Below are positions 24,591 to 36,254 of a DNA stretch of 64,000 nt, piece after piece; position 1 is the stretch's first letter; each line of letters opens with the position of its first letter. This DNA comes from Baylisascaris procyonis (Eukaryota > Nematoda > Chromadorea > Rhabditida > Ascarididae): contig JAZARR010000213.1 of the NCBI GenBank assembly GCA_037389465.1, positions 5,004,501-5,068,500 on the forward strand, given 5' to 3'. Position numbers and translations under genes: made by a program. The notes beneath the pieces were generated by a model. The model was not told the origin of the DNA and did no database searches. It saw only the letters and a list, made by a program, of their open reading frames with translations.

Positions 24591-25934
24591 TGGTCGGTCA
24601 AATCAGATATTGAGCTTCTATGCCAATCTATACCTGCGTAGTGTATATTCTCCAACTGTTTATGCCATTAACCATATAGTTTCCTTTCGACTTGTCTTTC
24701 CGCTTTCCAATACGTTATGATGCAGTATTTTTAATAGTGAAATCTTTCATTCATGATATCTATAATGAGGATATCCGTATGTGCTTATAGGCTAACGGAA
24801 CATTTGTTTGCAGTAATTTTATCCTTTCTATCATCGCGCATAATATGACGTCTTTCGGCATCGCTTATTAAAGCACAGAAAAGAATATGACGATGATAGC
24901 TTGAAATGAAATGAAAATTACTGTTTTACTCCACCAATATATTTTCCCATTGTCAGTGAAATATTACCGCATTAAATTAAAAAAAAAAAAGCTTAGATTT
25001 TAGTTCGGAAGAAAGGTTTCTGAAATTTTTTTTTCATGGGACTTAATTCAGCTCATAAAAGAAGGAAGTGATAAATACTTGACTAATACCATTGGTTAGA
25101 ATACATCGTACATTCGAAAAGTCAGAAATGCAAATGCAGTGATGAAGTCAGCGGTATTCAGCGAAGCCGTTTATTGATTTTTAAGGTATCGCTGATAAAC
25201 TGCAATCGTTGATAGAAAACTTAATGGCATTTGTTGATTTCAACAACTACATCATGGTGATGCTTTGTTTTTCATTTAGTGCAACATTTTCCTTCAGATT
25301 TATCTCATTCTCTTTAAAATCCTGCTACTTGCATTATAAAAAATTGCTTATAGTATTAGCTTATTTATGCATACAGCTAATTTTCATTCACTAAAAAACA
25401 TGCTGAAATTCATATTAACCCACAAAAAACTTTGTTTTTATTCAAACAAAGGCGAAACAGTATAAGGATATTTTTCATGCTGCTAGCTCGCAGGCCGCAA
25501 TTGAAAGCAAATGTGCTGTAATGAATCCAACAAAAAAAGCGATCCATTGTGAATTCGCTTAAGAATTATATCTATTCCATCGTCCAAAGATTATTTCATT
25601 TTCTAACTGCCTTCGAGACATCGAATTCCGATTATAGGAAGTTTGTTAGTGATGTGTGAATTGAATTCAGCATGCATCCATTAGATGCGAACGATGGATG
25701 GCGTGAAGAATGCGCAATAACGTATTAGTGCACAAGGTCGGCAACAAATAAGAATGCGTCGGGAACTTCGTTGCAATTAGCACCATTCCAAAGTGATGAT
25801 GACTCCCCTTTCGTTGGGGACGTGCTCACCTCTCTGATTCAATCGATCGACAATTAGGCATACTTTAGTGAGCTAATACAGCTAAACCTGCCTTTGAAAA
25901 CTGATTGTTACTTTTACTGCTGACTTACTAATAG

Positions 25935-26047
25935 GAAGTGATGTCGATGAGATCGCCAGCCCCTCTCCACCCTTCTCCTTCTCGTCGGATGCCCCAACAC
26001 TACTGCAATGTCTGTTGGCTGTTGGGGAAATGGAAGTGACCGGATGA
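25935..26047 (+). CDS. Candidate terminal exon
   Basis: After the acceptor CTTACTAATAG the frame reads SDVDEIASPSPPFSFSSDAP, then LLQCLLAVGEMEVTG, to TGA. The frame is also open for about 13 codons upstream. A donor-like GTGACC lies near the end. Not recognised. Confidence 0.24.
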
Positions 26048-26492
26048 GAAAATTATGCAGATAAAATAGGCAAACATGTAACACACATAAAAAATATATC
26101 AATTTTTGCGGTTCCTAGCTGAAGTAGAATTCTGCAAACCACTTAGACTGCTTAATGAGCGACGTCTGCTTGTGGCCTCAAATCCGGATGAAAATCGGCT
26201 TTCACGTTCATCTTGCAGAGATTTTTTGTTCGATTTATGACTAGCTTGTCTTTCTATGTTTTCATAATATCTACTGTGGTCACTTGTGCCCTCAACTGGA
26301 AATCAGCTTGCAAACTGCGACTTTCTGTTTCATTCCATCCTCTCTAGTGGGTTTAAATTGCAGAAGATAGAACTGGAATGTTGCTTATACAGTTAAGTAC
26401 ACAGTGCGCTGTGGCAGTGGATGAGTTTAAGCGTTTGAACTGCGTGTATACTGATGAGCTTATTTGTGCTCCCACTCCCCAACATTTCCAAA

Positions 26493-26707
26493 TTAAGAAG
26501 TGACAGACACTGGAAGAAAGGCAAGGAAGGAGGAGAGGGGAGTTTTTTTGTTGCCTTACCTGTAGGCCAGTCTGGAAGATTGAAGTTAGTGCAAAAATGC
26601 TGCGATGCATTATGCACATAGCTACAATCTGTCAACTTTTCGTTTAATTTAACGAATGCTGCCTTAACTAACAGTGATGGTCGCCGGAGAATGGAGGTAT
26701 CCAAATG
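26493..26707 (-). CDS. Two-exon candidate with a 50-nt intron
   Basis: The splice pair on the minus strand is very good: donor CTACAG|GTAAGG, a pyrimidine-rich intron of 50 nt, and acceptor CTTTCTTCCAG. Upstream, exon 26707-26560 reads LLVKAAFVKLNEKLTDCSY, then SQHFCTNFNLPDWPT. The spliced phase adds four residues after the junction codon and stops at 26493. An alternative phase starts at an ATG inside the exon and continues for some 38 codons after the splice. Directly upstream on the same strand, 26730-27017 is open in a frame shifted by one base, so the locus may be longer or frameshifted. No family recognised. Confidence 0.32.
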
Positions 26708-27472
26708 CTCATTCGATGCAACGAATAAATTAGTTCCGCAAGGTCAGAAAACTTCGTCTTAAAAAAGTCGTGTTGGTGAGGAATTTGGATTCTTTAATGG
26801 CAATGATGGCTCGTAATCTAATCAAGATTTTGTTGTCATCGAGGAAAAAGATGTGATGAGAGAATTGCAAAAAATGTTGAAAATGGTCATTCAGCGAATA
26901 TTTAATATAAACGTTAATAAGCATTGTCATTGATGAGACGATAAAAAGTTGTACCGTAAAATTCATCCCTAGTGGATAAAAAGTATGCAACAACATATCA
27001 GTGTTTGGCATGAGCACAAAATGGGTCTTCGAACAATGAAATTGGAATATTAACGGCTATGAGAAGTGCAAATAAATTATTAATGCTCGCCTCTTTTTGC
27101 TTAAGACAAATTCAGCGGTTCTTGTTCTTGTCCTTTCTACGGTAATCAAATATGCCGCAGATACGAAAGTTGGAAAATTTCTCTTGCATGTATCAAATAG
27201 TAGTTAGTGCTTATTTAAACACTTCCTAACCAAGGGATTGATTTCATTTTGCCAATACTTACTTGTTCATTGACCTCTACATAATAAAAAATTAGTAAGG
27301 ATATGCAACAGTGTGATAAGAATATTGGGAAATATTCATTTTCAGATTATTAAAAAAAGGTATTTTTTGCATATTCGTGGCTAATGCAGTAGACCGCTTT
27401 TCAGAGTAAGAGCATGGAAATCAAAGGAAACGAAAAATGGAGAAATGAGATAGAAGGTGCAGGAAAGAATTG

Positions 27473-27654
27473 CAGATAACTCGCTTGCAATACCACTCGG
27501 GAAGTATAGCACTAAATTAGGTAGCCGCGCTTATGCGTCGGTAGAAATATTCAACGTTTCGCTAATCAACATACCTCTTCTTTGGTTTAATTTGTCTTTC
27601 GTTATAATCGATTTATTCATCAAATACTTTCCTCGACGGATAAAGTTTACTTGA
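27473..27654 (+). CDS. Candidate terminal exon with a hydrophobic segment
   Basis: After AAGAATTGCAG the frame reads DNSLAIPLGKYSTKLGSRAY, then a hydrophobic run LINIPLLWFNLSFVIIDLFI, and ends with a basic tail before TGA. It could be a last exon with one membrane span, but T-rich DNA gives such runs by chance. Confidence 0.2.
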
Positions 27655-27962
27655 AAATGTTTCAATTTTGATGGAATCCTCATGAGTGAAGCATAAAAAT
27701 CGAATAAATGAAATGCGCGAATGTTGCGAATTTTTCATTTCACATCGCTTCACTCATTCAACAAGCATCGGCTTGAATGCTCATATTGTCTTTCTGATTT
27801 ATCTTTCCCGTCTTTGGTTTCTACAATATTCTTCAAGGGAAGAAATAGTTGACAAAACTCTCTGAGAAATTGATTTTGTTAAGTATGGAAATTGAAACGT
27901 ATTAATCATATTTAATTCATATTTCAGCAGAAAAGAAATCGAAACTAGTTAACCAATTCAAT

Positions 27963-28163
27963 TCACTCCTTTTTATTTTTCCAAAAGTGAGCAGAATTGC
28001 TCCTTCTAGACCAAGCAGAATAGTAAGCATTGTCTAAATGCTTGTCTGATGGAAGGCCAACTTTCGTATACTCACTTATTGCTATACTAAACGATCGAGA
28101 CCTCTTATAAACGCTATAAGTTTTAGTGAATGATAAAGGGGAATAAATATTCCTCGTGGACAT
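27963..28163 (-). CDS. Candidate ORF (66 aa)
   Basis: ATG at 28163 on the minus strand opens MSTRNIYSPLSFTKTYSVYK, then RSRSFSIAISEYTKVGLPSD, and ends WSRRSNSAHFWKNKKE. Ser/Tyr/Arg-rich, with no domain recognised. Confidence 0.2.
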   Translation of the reverse strand: MSTRNIYSPLSFTKTYSVYKRSRSFSIAISEYTKVGLPSDKHLDNAYYSAWSRRSNSAHFWKNKKE

Positions 28164-28620
28164 AGCAATGCCTTTTCTTTTTACCTAATCACTTTGTAAT
28201 TGTGTTGCAAACGGCCGCCACATTACGTGGCTGATCACTGTGATTGCTTCCAGCAAATTTAGTTCGCCGATTGATGAGATTTCTTTTATTGGAATCGCGA
28301 TGCTCCAATTAGACTTTTGGTAGTCTACCGTTCATTTAGGTTTATTATGAACTGTGCTTATCCAATAATTGCAAGATACGATTGCACGTTTTTTGAAAAA
28401 TACAATTTTCCGTATCGGATTGTTATGTTATGTCGAATGGACAGAAAATTGAACAGAATATGACCGTCAAACAGCTGTGAAAGCACAACAAGTTGTGCTG
28501 AGGGTGAGCTGGCTTATAGAAAATCTGTTCGTGAAATTGCTGCAGCGTTCGTATAGTGTGACGCATCGGCTGGCGATTACTCCATTTTTGGTTGTGCCTT
28601 GTGAAATTGTTTTCTACCGC

Positions 28621-28972
28621 CTAAGGCAAGTGCTGTTTTGCATAATTTAGATGCGGACTAATCTTGGTAAAGGAACTAGCTTCAATCATATGAAAAACTA
28701 CTGTTGCCAAGATGCGTTTTATGGGCATAATATTATCAATGGTGGGCAGTCGTGGATAGGCAGACAATGATCGTGAAAGTTGGCAAGACCTCGGATCTAG
28801 GAGAGAGAACATTCTGATTACAAAATGACCAAAATTTAGAGCAAGGAAAACTCAGAGGTATTTTGCGTGCCAAACTTAGCGCTGAGGAAAGCTGCGCCGG
28901 TAACACTTCCTTTATCCTCACTTCCTTTTGTTTTTGGTTTTTTTTCCAGTGTTCGTCACTTCTATAAGGCAT
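28621..28972 (-). CDS. Two-exon candidate small protein (about 89 aa)
   Basis: ATG at 28972 on the minus strand opens MPYRSDEHWKKNQKQKEVRI, then KEVLPAQLSSAL, to a weak donor CTAA|GTTTGG at 28876. Exon 28796-28621 follows TTCTCTCTCCTAG in matching phase and reads SRSLSAYPRLPTIDNIMPIK to a TAG stop. The intron is 79 nt. A competing frame stays open across the junction without splicing. The plus strand just upstream (28453-28650) is also open for 65 codons. No family recognised. Confidence 0.26.
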
Positions 28973-29073
28973 GTGTACATGGATGTTTGACTGGCCGCTT
29001 TAGCTCAAGATATATGTGTATCACTTGCAAAATGGAACTCCTATAAACTAAACTCCTATAAATTTTTGCTCAG

Positions 29074-29349
29074 GTTTTTAGACAAGCTCCTGTTCGAGCC
29101 GGAACCGATGGCGATGTCATCGCATTACTTATCCGACCGTTGGCCATACTTGCCATTTGGCGCAGGTGTTAAAATTTTTTTGCAAAAGAGGTCCTAATTG
29201 CGCCGTGTGCAAGCGTGCGTAAATGCATAGGTACTAACCATATCGAGATTTTAAGTTACAAAGCAACAATACCACTACTATCATATTTGATGAGTGGAAC
29301 ATCGATCGCACCATATGTTGTCTACTCAAAACAAGCTCTCTCAAAATAG
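29074..29349 (+). CDS. Cytochrome P450-like C-terminal fragment (haem loop), possibly a pseudogene
   Basis: A block at 29074-29165 follows the acceptor TTTTTGCTCAG and ends at the donor CAG|GTGTTA. It reads LDKLLFEPEPM, then RWPYLPFGAG. A second open block, 29215-29349, reads VRKCIGTNH and ends with TAG after about 44 codons. Together they give F-G-A-G-V-R-K-C-I-G, which fits the P450 haem-binding loop FxGxRxCxG, with the Cys as haem ligand. FEPE lies about 18 residues upstream, the usual place of the PERF segment. Problems: the PERF arginine is replaced by Pro; joining the blocks through the 48-nt candidate intron 29166-29213 is one base out of phase; and the residues after CIG lack the usual Ala. 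I found no ExxR helix or I-helix exon upstream. It may be a decayed copy, a gene with unusual splicing, or coincidence. Confidence 0.3.
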
Positions 29350-30094
29350 GTTAAATAGGTGATGTAATATACATTTTATATGGGCTATTCAACTGGTTTT
29401 ATCGAATTTCTATCTGACTGACGAGAAAGCTGCTCAGTGAAGAAACCTGTTCGACTTTATTTAATTCGGCGAGTTGGAATAGGACATTCCAAGAATTAGA
29501 GCAATGCGCCACATCAGCTTACGCATGCGGGCATAATCTGGTGGCACTTGATTTAGGGAGACAGAAAAATTAGTCTAAGTGAGCACAGATATTCGATATT
29601 ATAAGGTTCAATGGCGATGTTAGAGATATAAAAATGAGAGTTTGTTTATCCATTTCCTTTTCTTGCATTTGGCTCATTTGGTTGATTGGGGAATTTTCGT
29701 GCATATGCTACGAAAAGCTTCCATCGATGCAACATAAGTGTTTTGCACTACCTCATCAGAATGTATGATGCATTGCAGCATCACTCTAATATGACCATCA
29801 GCTTAACTAGTTGAAGCTTTTCCCTTGAGGGCAACATTTTTCCTTTGTTAAAAAGTGCCCTTCAGGCGCTCATCAATAATGTCAATGTTAAGTGGGCAAT
29901 TCGTTTTTCTAAAGAAACGTAGTCCTGTATGTAGAGTGACGAACTGCGAAGTGCACTGTTTTACCGGTGGTATTATGGCTTATTTCTATTGCCCAATTAT
30001 GAGGCTTGATATTTGTAAAGGCTTTTGTTGCAACATCCTATCTAATCCATCAGGTTCAACCTGAAAACCACTAGTGCTGGAGTTGCAAATTTAG

Positions 30095-30202
30095 TGGTCA
30101 AATGTGGCCAAGGAAAACGATAATCCTCTGGACCTAACCCACCAAATTCGAATGAAGTTTCTTCGCTTGAAATCATTTGTTACCATCGACCAGAACTTTT
30201 GA
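30095..30202 (+). CDS. Short coding-like block
   Basis: Open from TAG 30092-30094 to TGA 30202. It reads SNVAKENDNPLDLTHQIRMK, then FLRLKSFVTIDQNF. About 70% of codons begin with a purine. It lies 750 nt downstream of the P450-like fragment, but nothing in it matches that family. Not recognised. Confidence 0.15.
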   Translation, partial: WSNVAKENDNPLDLTHQIRMKFLRLKSFVTIDQNF

Positions 30203-31826
30203 TGCGATACTTTCGAGTGTGTATTCTTTCCAAGTACGTCTTAAACCACTTAGCTCAAATGATAAAGCGCATGTAAAATGGATACCTTAAATCACATACG
30301 CGTGATCGTGCACCTCTTATTTTTACTTCTTGTTCTTCACTTAGGAAAAGAAGAGGGATTGGGTGGAGAAAGTAGTACCTCAAGTGAGATAGGGTAGTTA
30401 CAGGAATCTAGCGTTGTGGCAAGAGAATTGTTTAAAGTTTTCTGAAGAGGCATTAAATGAGTGCAGAGCTTTAATAACTGCATGGAACATCGATTATTTC
30501 CTGTAGGCTCCAACAGAAATCATGTAAGAAATTTACTTTGTTGGATCCGATTTTCATCAGTGAATGTGATTCTGCTCGGCTGAGGATACTTTTTAGCGTG
30601 AGGATACTTTTAAATTATTATCCTTTTTAACACTCAATTTTGTATTACCAAGTGTTTGTTATTCACTCAAGTTACTGACTTCACATTAGTGGCATTACAT
30701 TGGCGAGCGATTAGCCAGAAAATAAATGTGAAGTCATAGCAGTGAAGTTGATGATAAAATTGTTTTCTTGTAAACTTTGCCCAAGAATAATGACGCATAA
30801 AATTCTCTCAGTAGCAGGAGAATGGAGTCACTAGTGAAAACAACCAACGAACTCTAAGCTGATCTCTAAGTGTTAGAATAATTTTAATAGCTGTTGAGTC
30901 TTCATTTTACTATCAAAGCAACAAATTGTGAATGTTATAGCTATCACTTACTTATTATTAACAAATTAATTTCGCTTGTTTTATTATTAAAAATTGCTCT
31001 ATTGTCGTTTAATATTTGTCACCATTGCGTCACGTTTTTGTAACCGTTTACATCGAATACTCGTAAAGACTTGTTTGGTTTAATTGAAATCAAATTTAAA
31101 TTTGACGAGATTTCGTGTTTAAATTTTTGCTCGACGACATTTATGATCACATGAGATCGAAATTGTTGTATATGACTTCCAATGAGATAGCCGATGCTTA
31201 AAACGGGTGGCTGTTTATTGGAGATCTCAGACGGCTCAACGTAGCTTTCACCATATTTAGAAATTTAGAAGTTTACAAAAGCTTGGAAGACGTTAGAGAT
31301 ACTCTTCTCATCTCTTTATATCCATAACCGATAGGCATTGTCGTTATACTGCGAGCGAACAACACTAATTGTTGCAGGTAATTAACATCGAGTCCGAATT
31401 ATAGCTTTCCATCCTGCTGTTATCTGCTTGAAAAGCTTGGTAATCTAAGACGTATAGTATTTGGTGTAATATTTAGTGGTAAAAACCAGCTTAATATAGG
31501 TTATTTTTATATTCCTTCCATATTCTGAAATATGAGCGTGTATTGGCTATTGCCGTTTCTGTACCCCTAATTTTCCTAGTTTAAATCTCCTGGGTTTGCT
31601 AATAGCAGCGATCATGCAGTCCTTTCCTTGCCTTGTCCTTTCCTTTCCTTGTGGCTTCAAGCTGCATTTCACAGGTGTCATATAATTATGAGATTAGCTT
31701 TATTTGTTAAGGATGAGTGCATGTCACTAAGCTGAGCAATGTCATAATGACAAACCCTTTCTGTGAAGTGCATTTTATAAGTGTGTAGGCAGTCAGGTGG
31801 CGTGAAAAGAGTAATGATCTTTGCAG

Positions 31827-31955
31827 AAGAAAGGTCACACCGCCCAACCGAAATTTGATCTCCGCCGACACTTTCGAGTGGCCATTGAGCTTAGCGGTAA
31901 TCGGTTCGGCATCTTCTAAAAGAATACAGCTGGATGAAAAGTTCATTGGATTTAG
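31827..31955 (+). CDS. Candidate internal exon
   Basis: The block lies between TTTGCAG and a donor TTTAG|GTGACC. It is open in one frame for 42 codons: RKVTPPNRNLISADTFEWPL, then SLAVIGSASSKRIQLDEKF. Its 129 nt would keep phase. A frame from 31934-32233 and a minus-strand frame 31707-31946 overlap and are alternatives. Not recognised. Confidence 0.22.
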
Positions 31956-32162
31956 GTGACCATTGCAGAACTGAGAGAAGCATTCAACAAAAATATTTCA
32001 CTATCGAAATCAAAAATGAGCATCAAGTTGAAAACAGTAGCAGTGATGAATTGTGGAAATGTAGTCAGATTAAATTCACAATTGCTGCTCATAAAAAGAG
32101 TTGTGCTTTTTGGATTGAACTCAAGAGATCATTTATTTTTTCCTATACTATCAACGATAAGA

Positions 32163-32309
32163 GCCTGGGCTGCAAAAACGATATGAGCCTAGGCCACAGC
32201 CTGTTTTCGTCGGCTGCTCAAGTGACCGTTTGAGCAGAATGCCAGCTGTTGCCACTTTTATGAGGCATTTGATTCATACAAGGTTAATACCGATACAACC
32301 TTCAGTCAG
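32163..32309 (+). CDS. Candidate internal exon
   Basis: The open block starts just after an in-frame TAA and a weak acceptor ACGATAAG, and ends at donor CAG|GTAACA. It reads LQKRYEPRPQPVFVGCSSDR, then LSRMPAVATFMRHLIHTRL. Its phase does not join directly to the block at 31827-31955. Not recognised. Confidence 0.2.
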
Positions 32310-32522
32310 GTAACAAGAGAGTGAAAAAAAGGTTCATGCGGGAATACTTTGAAAAACGTTCTAATGCTCGCTTTGCCATTTTTGAATGACATATGTTTCC
32401 ACTAGGCAAGTGCCAATATTTACTCATAGGAAATCATGAACAAATTGAATGAACTTATTGTGGAAGTTATAAAAACTTCTAAGTTGAAGGTTTGAATCGG
32501 ACTCCATAGTAAACAAACGCTG

Positions 32523-32708
32523 TCAACAGAAATGAATGGGGATAAACCGTGTAAACAGCATTCGCGGCCATCGAACATTGTTATGCGAACGAGCAGCATA
32601 GTTTAGGCCGTTGCATATTTCACTTTGTTTATAAACAATTCGGCAGTGCCAGTTTGAGCTTAGGGATTCGTCTTCATCTAAATTCTTTCGGTTAGCTAAG
32701 AAGCGCAT
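32523..32708 (-). CDS. Candidate small ORF (61 aa)
   Basis: ATG at 32708 on the minus strand opens MRFLANRKNLDEDESLSSNW, then KQSEICNGLNYAARSHNN, and stops at 32523. It is hydrophilic, with three cysteines and no domain that I know. The length is within chance expectation. Confidence 0.2.
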   Translation of the reverse strand: MRFLANRKNLDEDESLSSNWHCRIVYKQSEICNGLNYAARSHNNVRWPRMLFTRFIPIHFC

Positions 32709-33021
32709 ATTTATTGCCGAAGAAAATCAGTGTCAAGCCTAAATTATTTTTCAATATTTCCTTTGCAGCGTTAACTTTATGAGGCGGTGCATACAGATTT
32801 GATGAATAAGTATGTTTTGGGTTAAAGAGCAGGTAAAGAGTTTATCTCATATCAAATGTTAGTGCAGATTAGTAAATCTTTTGAAACAGTGAAATCGTAT
32901 TATTCAGCAAATATACAGGACTTGACCATATTGCTACACCACTTGAGCCGCACAATGGTCATCGAATGAAATTTGTCGGCATAAACAGTAGCACTTATTT
33001 CCTACGATATTCGCAGATAAT

Positions 33022-33390
33022 TTAAAATATGTCTTTTGAGTACTTCACTTGAAATATTCGTGAAAAGAGGATTTTTGTAAAGGTATACTTTTCGGCATCG
33101 CTCTCATTGCGTCCACTTGCTGCTAAAAACAACCATTGAGTGATGCACAAATAACAGATATAATGCAATATGCATTTAGTAGTGCTAACTTCGCATATCG
33201 CTATAGTTATCGCGATACGGCTGGAGAAATTCTCTTGGACAACTCTTTGATGAATAAGCTTCATCTGAACAGCATAGAAGACTCCTCATGCATAGGTAAT
33301 CAATGGTAATGGAATACGTGATAGTGCTCGGTATCATTTCTGAATGTTTCTTAGTTGATGATTCGAAGGATCTTTTCAAGTGGGAAATTC
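33022..33390 (-). CDS. Two-exon candidate, C-terminal part of an unknown protein
   Basis: On the minus strand, exon 33390-33190 follows the acceptor TTCTTTTTAG. Exon 33122-33022 follows GTTGTTTTTAG and ends in TAA. The intron is 67 nt with donor A|GTTAGC, and the phases agree (one base plus two). About 99 residues result. The first exon reads LKRSFESSTKKHSEM and later has a Cys-containing stretch (LCMRSLLCCSDEA); the second reads SGRNESDAEKYTFTK. No domain, signal or membrane segment is seen. A frame that starts with ATG at 33264 reads unspliced through the same region in another phase and is the main alternative. Confidence 0.35.
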
Positions 33391-33399
33391 CTAAAAAGA

Positions 33400-34710
33400 A
33401 TTTTTTTTTTCTCGAAATTACTCACTAAAAGCGGTGAAAGTATTTGAGACATATGTGATGCCAAATTAGTGAGATCTTGACTGATGGCACAACCCCATGC
33501 GTTCAATGTGATGCTATCACAGCTATGTCTAAATAGTCTGTTAGCGGAAAACTCGGACCAGATTTAGCCAAATGACTCATGGGAGCGATGAATGAAGTGA
33601 TTGTGAGCAATAACTGATCATTACCGATCTCATAGGTGCAGCCGTGAATCTGAAATATACCCATAGTCAAACATCAATTGAAAAGAGAGCAAGAAATTGA
33701 TTTTGTTGTATTATGGACGGATGATAGGGACTATCAGCAGTTTTAGCCGCATACAATACAAGTGGCGAAGTGTAATTAACTGGAATCGGTGATTTTTTCA
33801 CATGGATCATCAACCGGATTATTTGAAACGAAAAACAAATTGTACGAATTACTAGTTGAATATATGCAGATAACTTTTAAGCGACAGACACGAAACACTT
33901 TTCCTTTATTGTCACGTTTTATTTAATTAACACATTAGTCTGGAAATTGCGAAATTTCCGCTTGAATTACCGCAGTTGAAACTTGCAGGAATTCAGATGG
34001 TGAACAGCCACTAACAAAAGTTAGAAGTTCTAGAAACCATAGAAAAATTCATCCGAAAGAGGAAGCGTTTTGTCCGAACTATTGGGTTGCCTTATCAATT
34101 AGTTCATTATTCCTGGACCATTTCATGAATTTGAAGCAGCCAGCACCTGGACCCACTTGAAGCAGCTAGCACCAAAGTCTTCTAAATATAAGGAAATGCG
34201 GGGATTTTAAGGCACTGATTTACGGCTTCAAATTCCTTGCTTGAAATTTCATCATTAAGGCATATGAGGCCAATGGAATGCTCCACACAAAACAGGCCGT
34301 TTGTAGAATCTGTTTCGATGCATGACTCTTGTATTTCATCTTGATTCACTGACCGGTTGCCAAAACGCTCTAAGGATTCACTTTAATACGTATTAAAATT
34401 ATTCAAATGCAACCAAACATACTCAGTTCAAATATTCTTTTCTTCGTGCATTTAGCTAATTATTGTATGAATAAAACGCTTTAGGATTTTCAAATTACAT
34501 TAGTGCAGTATAATGAATTCTAATCTCAGCACAGTGCAATCACATTTTTTTGAATATTCACTGCACAGTATTTTGTTTTCCATCAATTTCACATCTCAGT
34601 TCCAAATTCTTCGATGATTCTTCATATGTATCTCATTACGTTAGTCCTTTGCTGATCGGTCTTCGTTTCCAGATATACGTTTTGAGATCCGTAGCGTAGG
34701 TTTTAAGTGG
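33400..34710. other. No supported gene
   Basis: Only the small direct repeat at 34.13 kb stands out. Confidence 0.5.
34131..34173. repeat. Direct repeat, 17-bp unit, 26-bp period
   Basis: TTGAAGCAGCCAGCACC at 34131 recurs at 34157 with one mismatch. Confidence 0.75.
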
Positions 34711-34717
34711 CAGTTCA

Positions 34718-34909
34718 TTATGGTTTGGAGATGACAACTGAAACGAAATCCCGGAGCTGCGCTGAGTCTGAAGGGCCTGCGACACGCTTTTTAATTATTC
34801 CAGTTTCTGGTTTACGCCCTCGCATTTTCTAAGTTTTCATCCTGTCGACTTGTTGCTCCGAGGAGCTTTTCCGACTTGTTCCAGCCAGTCTAGCCAGTGT
34901 GGCGGCCAT
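34718..34909 (-). CDS. Coding-like block, possibly two exons, with an RGRKP motif
   Basis: On the minus strand ATG 34909 opens MAATLARLAGTS. After an in-frame TAG the same frame reads MRGRKPETGIIKKRVAGPSD, then SAQLRDFVSVVISK, to TAA. A 47-nt intron (GTCGG to ACTTAG) would remove the stop and keep phase. RGRKP resembles an AT-hook core, but one short motif in a G+C-richer island is weak evidence. Confidence 0.17.
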
Positions 34910-36008
34910 TGGTAATTTATCCGACCGCTCTAATAAATAATCCACAAAGAAATCGTTTCTTGGACTGGATTGTATGCAAAAGGGAAATCGAGCGGTTGTA
35001 AAATAAGCTTAAATTTCTAGTGCACATTTATGTGCCAATAACTTCTCTTTGAATTTGCAAAGCTGATGCAAAGAATCCATCTTCTTGGAATAAAATGTTC
35101 GTTGGGGGTATGAGCGGCTGTGATATGGAACAAACAACTGCGGCACTATCAAATGCGTCACCTACGATTTAGGCACATCAGCCCACTGATGCTATCATGA
35201 GCGAAAGAGTCTTTATTTCTCAAAAATGCGACCTCTGGAGAGTTAACACTTCAAAGCGGTAGAAGAAACCCACCAACATGGTTGCATCTAGACGCTGAAG
35301 ACGAATTCACCATTTGAACGCAGTGCCTTTTTAAATCCTCCAGAATCTGTTACAGAGAAAATACCCCTTGGGTCACATTACGAAATCCTGTTTACTGTGG
35401 TATGCTGCTACAATACTGTGTAGTGCAATAAGTGTTCAACCTTTTTGGCCGGATATCGGTAGTGATGTAACTTTACTTGTAATTGCAGTTGTAATTTTCA
35501 ATTTGTATGTAAAAATTGTCTGTCCAATTCCGGAACTTGATGCGTCTTTGCAAGTATTGTGGGTGAAGTCGCAAATGGACGGTCGCCCGTGTGGGCAAGC
35601 AAACCGTGATATTAATAAGACTATGGTGCTCTAATCAGGGAAAGATACTTTATACATATGAACTGCATCATGCATTGTGCATCAAATTAGCGCAAATACA
35701 AATAATATTTGCAGGAGTTGGAAGCAAAGAGATAAGATAAGAAAAGAGAAGAGAGAAATATTTTTATTTTGGTGAACGCTGGATGATAGCATTTGCAGAT
35801 GTTAAGCGCCTATTCGAGACGTTGTTTTTGGAGTGTCTGAAAGCTGTTTTTGAAACATGAGAAAACACATCGTGCCATTTACCGTTCGTATGCCATTCGA
35901 GGCATATACTATCTTGCTGGTTGCCTGGAATGCACCTTCATTCTAATCGAGTTTAATTAACGTTGCGTCCTCTTAATTTGCTTGCTTTCTTAAATAATCT
36001 TCATCGTG

Positions 36009-36254
36009 CTATACATTTTTCCGAAACCTCCTCCCTAAATGTAAGAATCGTGAAAGAAAATTGCCTCGCTTTGGTTCATTTTCTAGTCGGTGGAGAATAT
36101 TTAAATCCAAGATTCGACTCAAAGCTATCCTCATAATATTGAGCAATCCACTTGTCAATGCAATATTTCCTGTCTCGTATAGCGCTATTACCACAAATGG
36201 CTTATGTAGTATATTTTCCTTTGTTGCCAGCAACTCTTCATCATGAATTTAGAT
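36009..36254 (-). CDS. Open block, candidate terminal exon
   Basis: The minus strand is open for about 81 codons to TAG 36009. It reads ELLATKENILHKPFVVIALY, then SGLLNIMRIALSRILDLNIL, then FLSRFLHLGRRFRKNV. The mixed hydrophobic middle and basic end look protein-like. No clear acceptor or start is visible. It could belong with the block at 36550-36849 on the same strand, but I could not find a junction with good phase. Confidence 0.22.

Noticed and set aside
25890..25990. P450 I-helix in the frame ADLLIGSDVDEI
   Set aside because: It lacks the Ala/Gly-x-Asp/Glu-Thr-Thr core, and the following sequence is Pro/Ser-rich.
26730..27017. 95-codon ATG frame as a complete gene
   Set aside because: It is largely T-rich, so hydrophobic residues are expected; it is mentioned only as a frame-shifted neighbour of the 26.5 kb model.
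29060..29120. tRNA B-box-like GTTCGAGCC at about 29096
   Set aside because: No T-stem pairing, no acceptor stem or A box; the stretch is coding-like instead.
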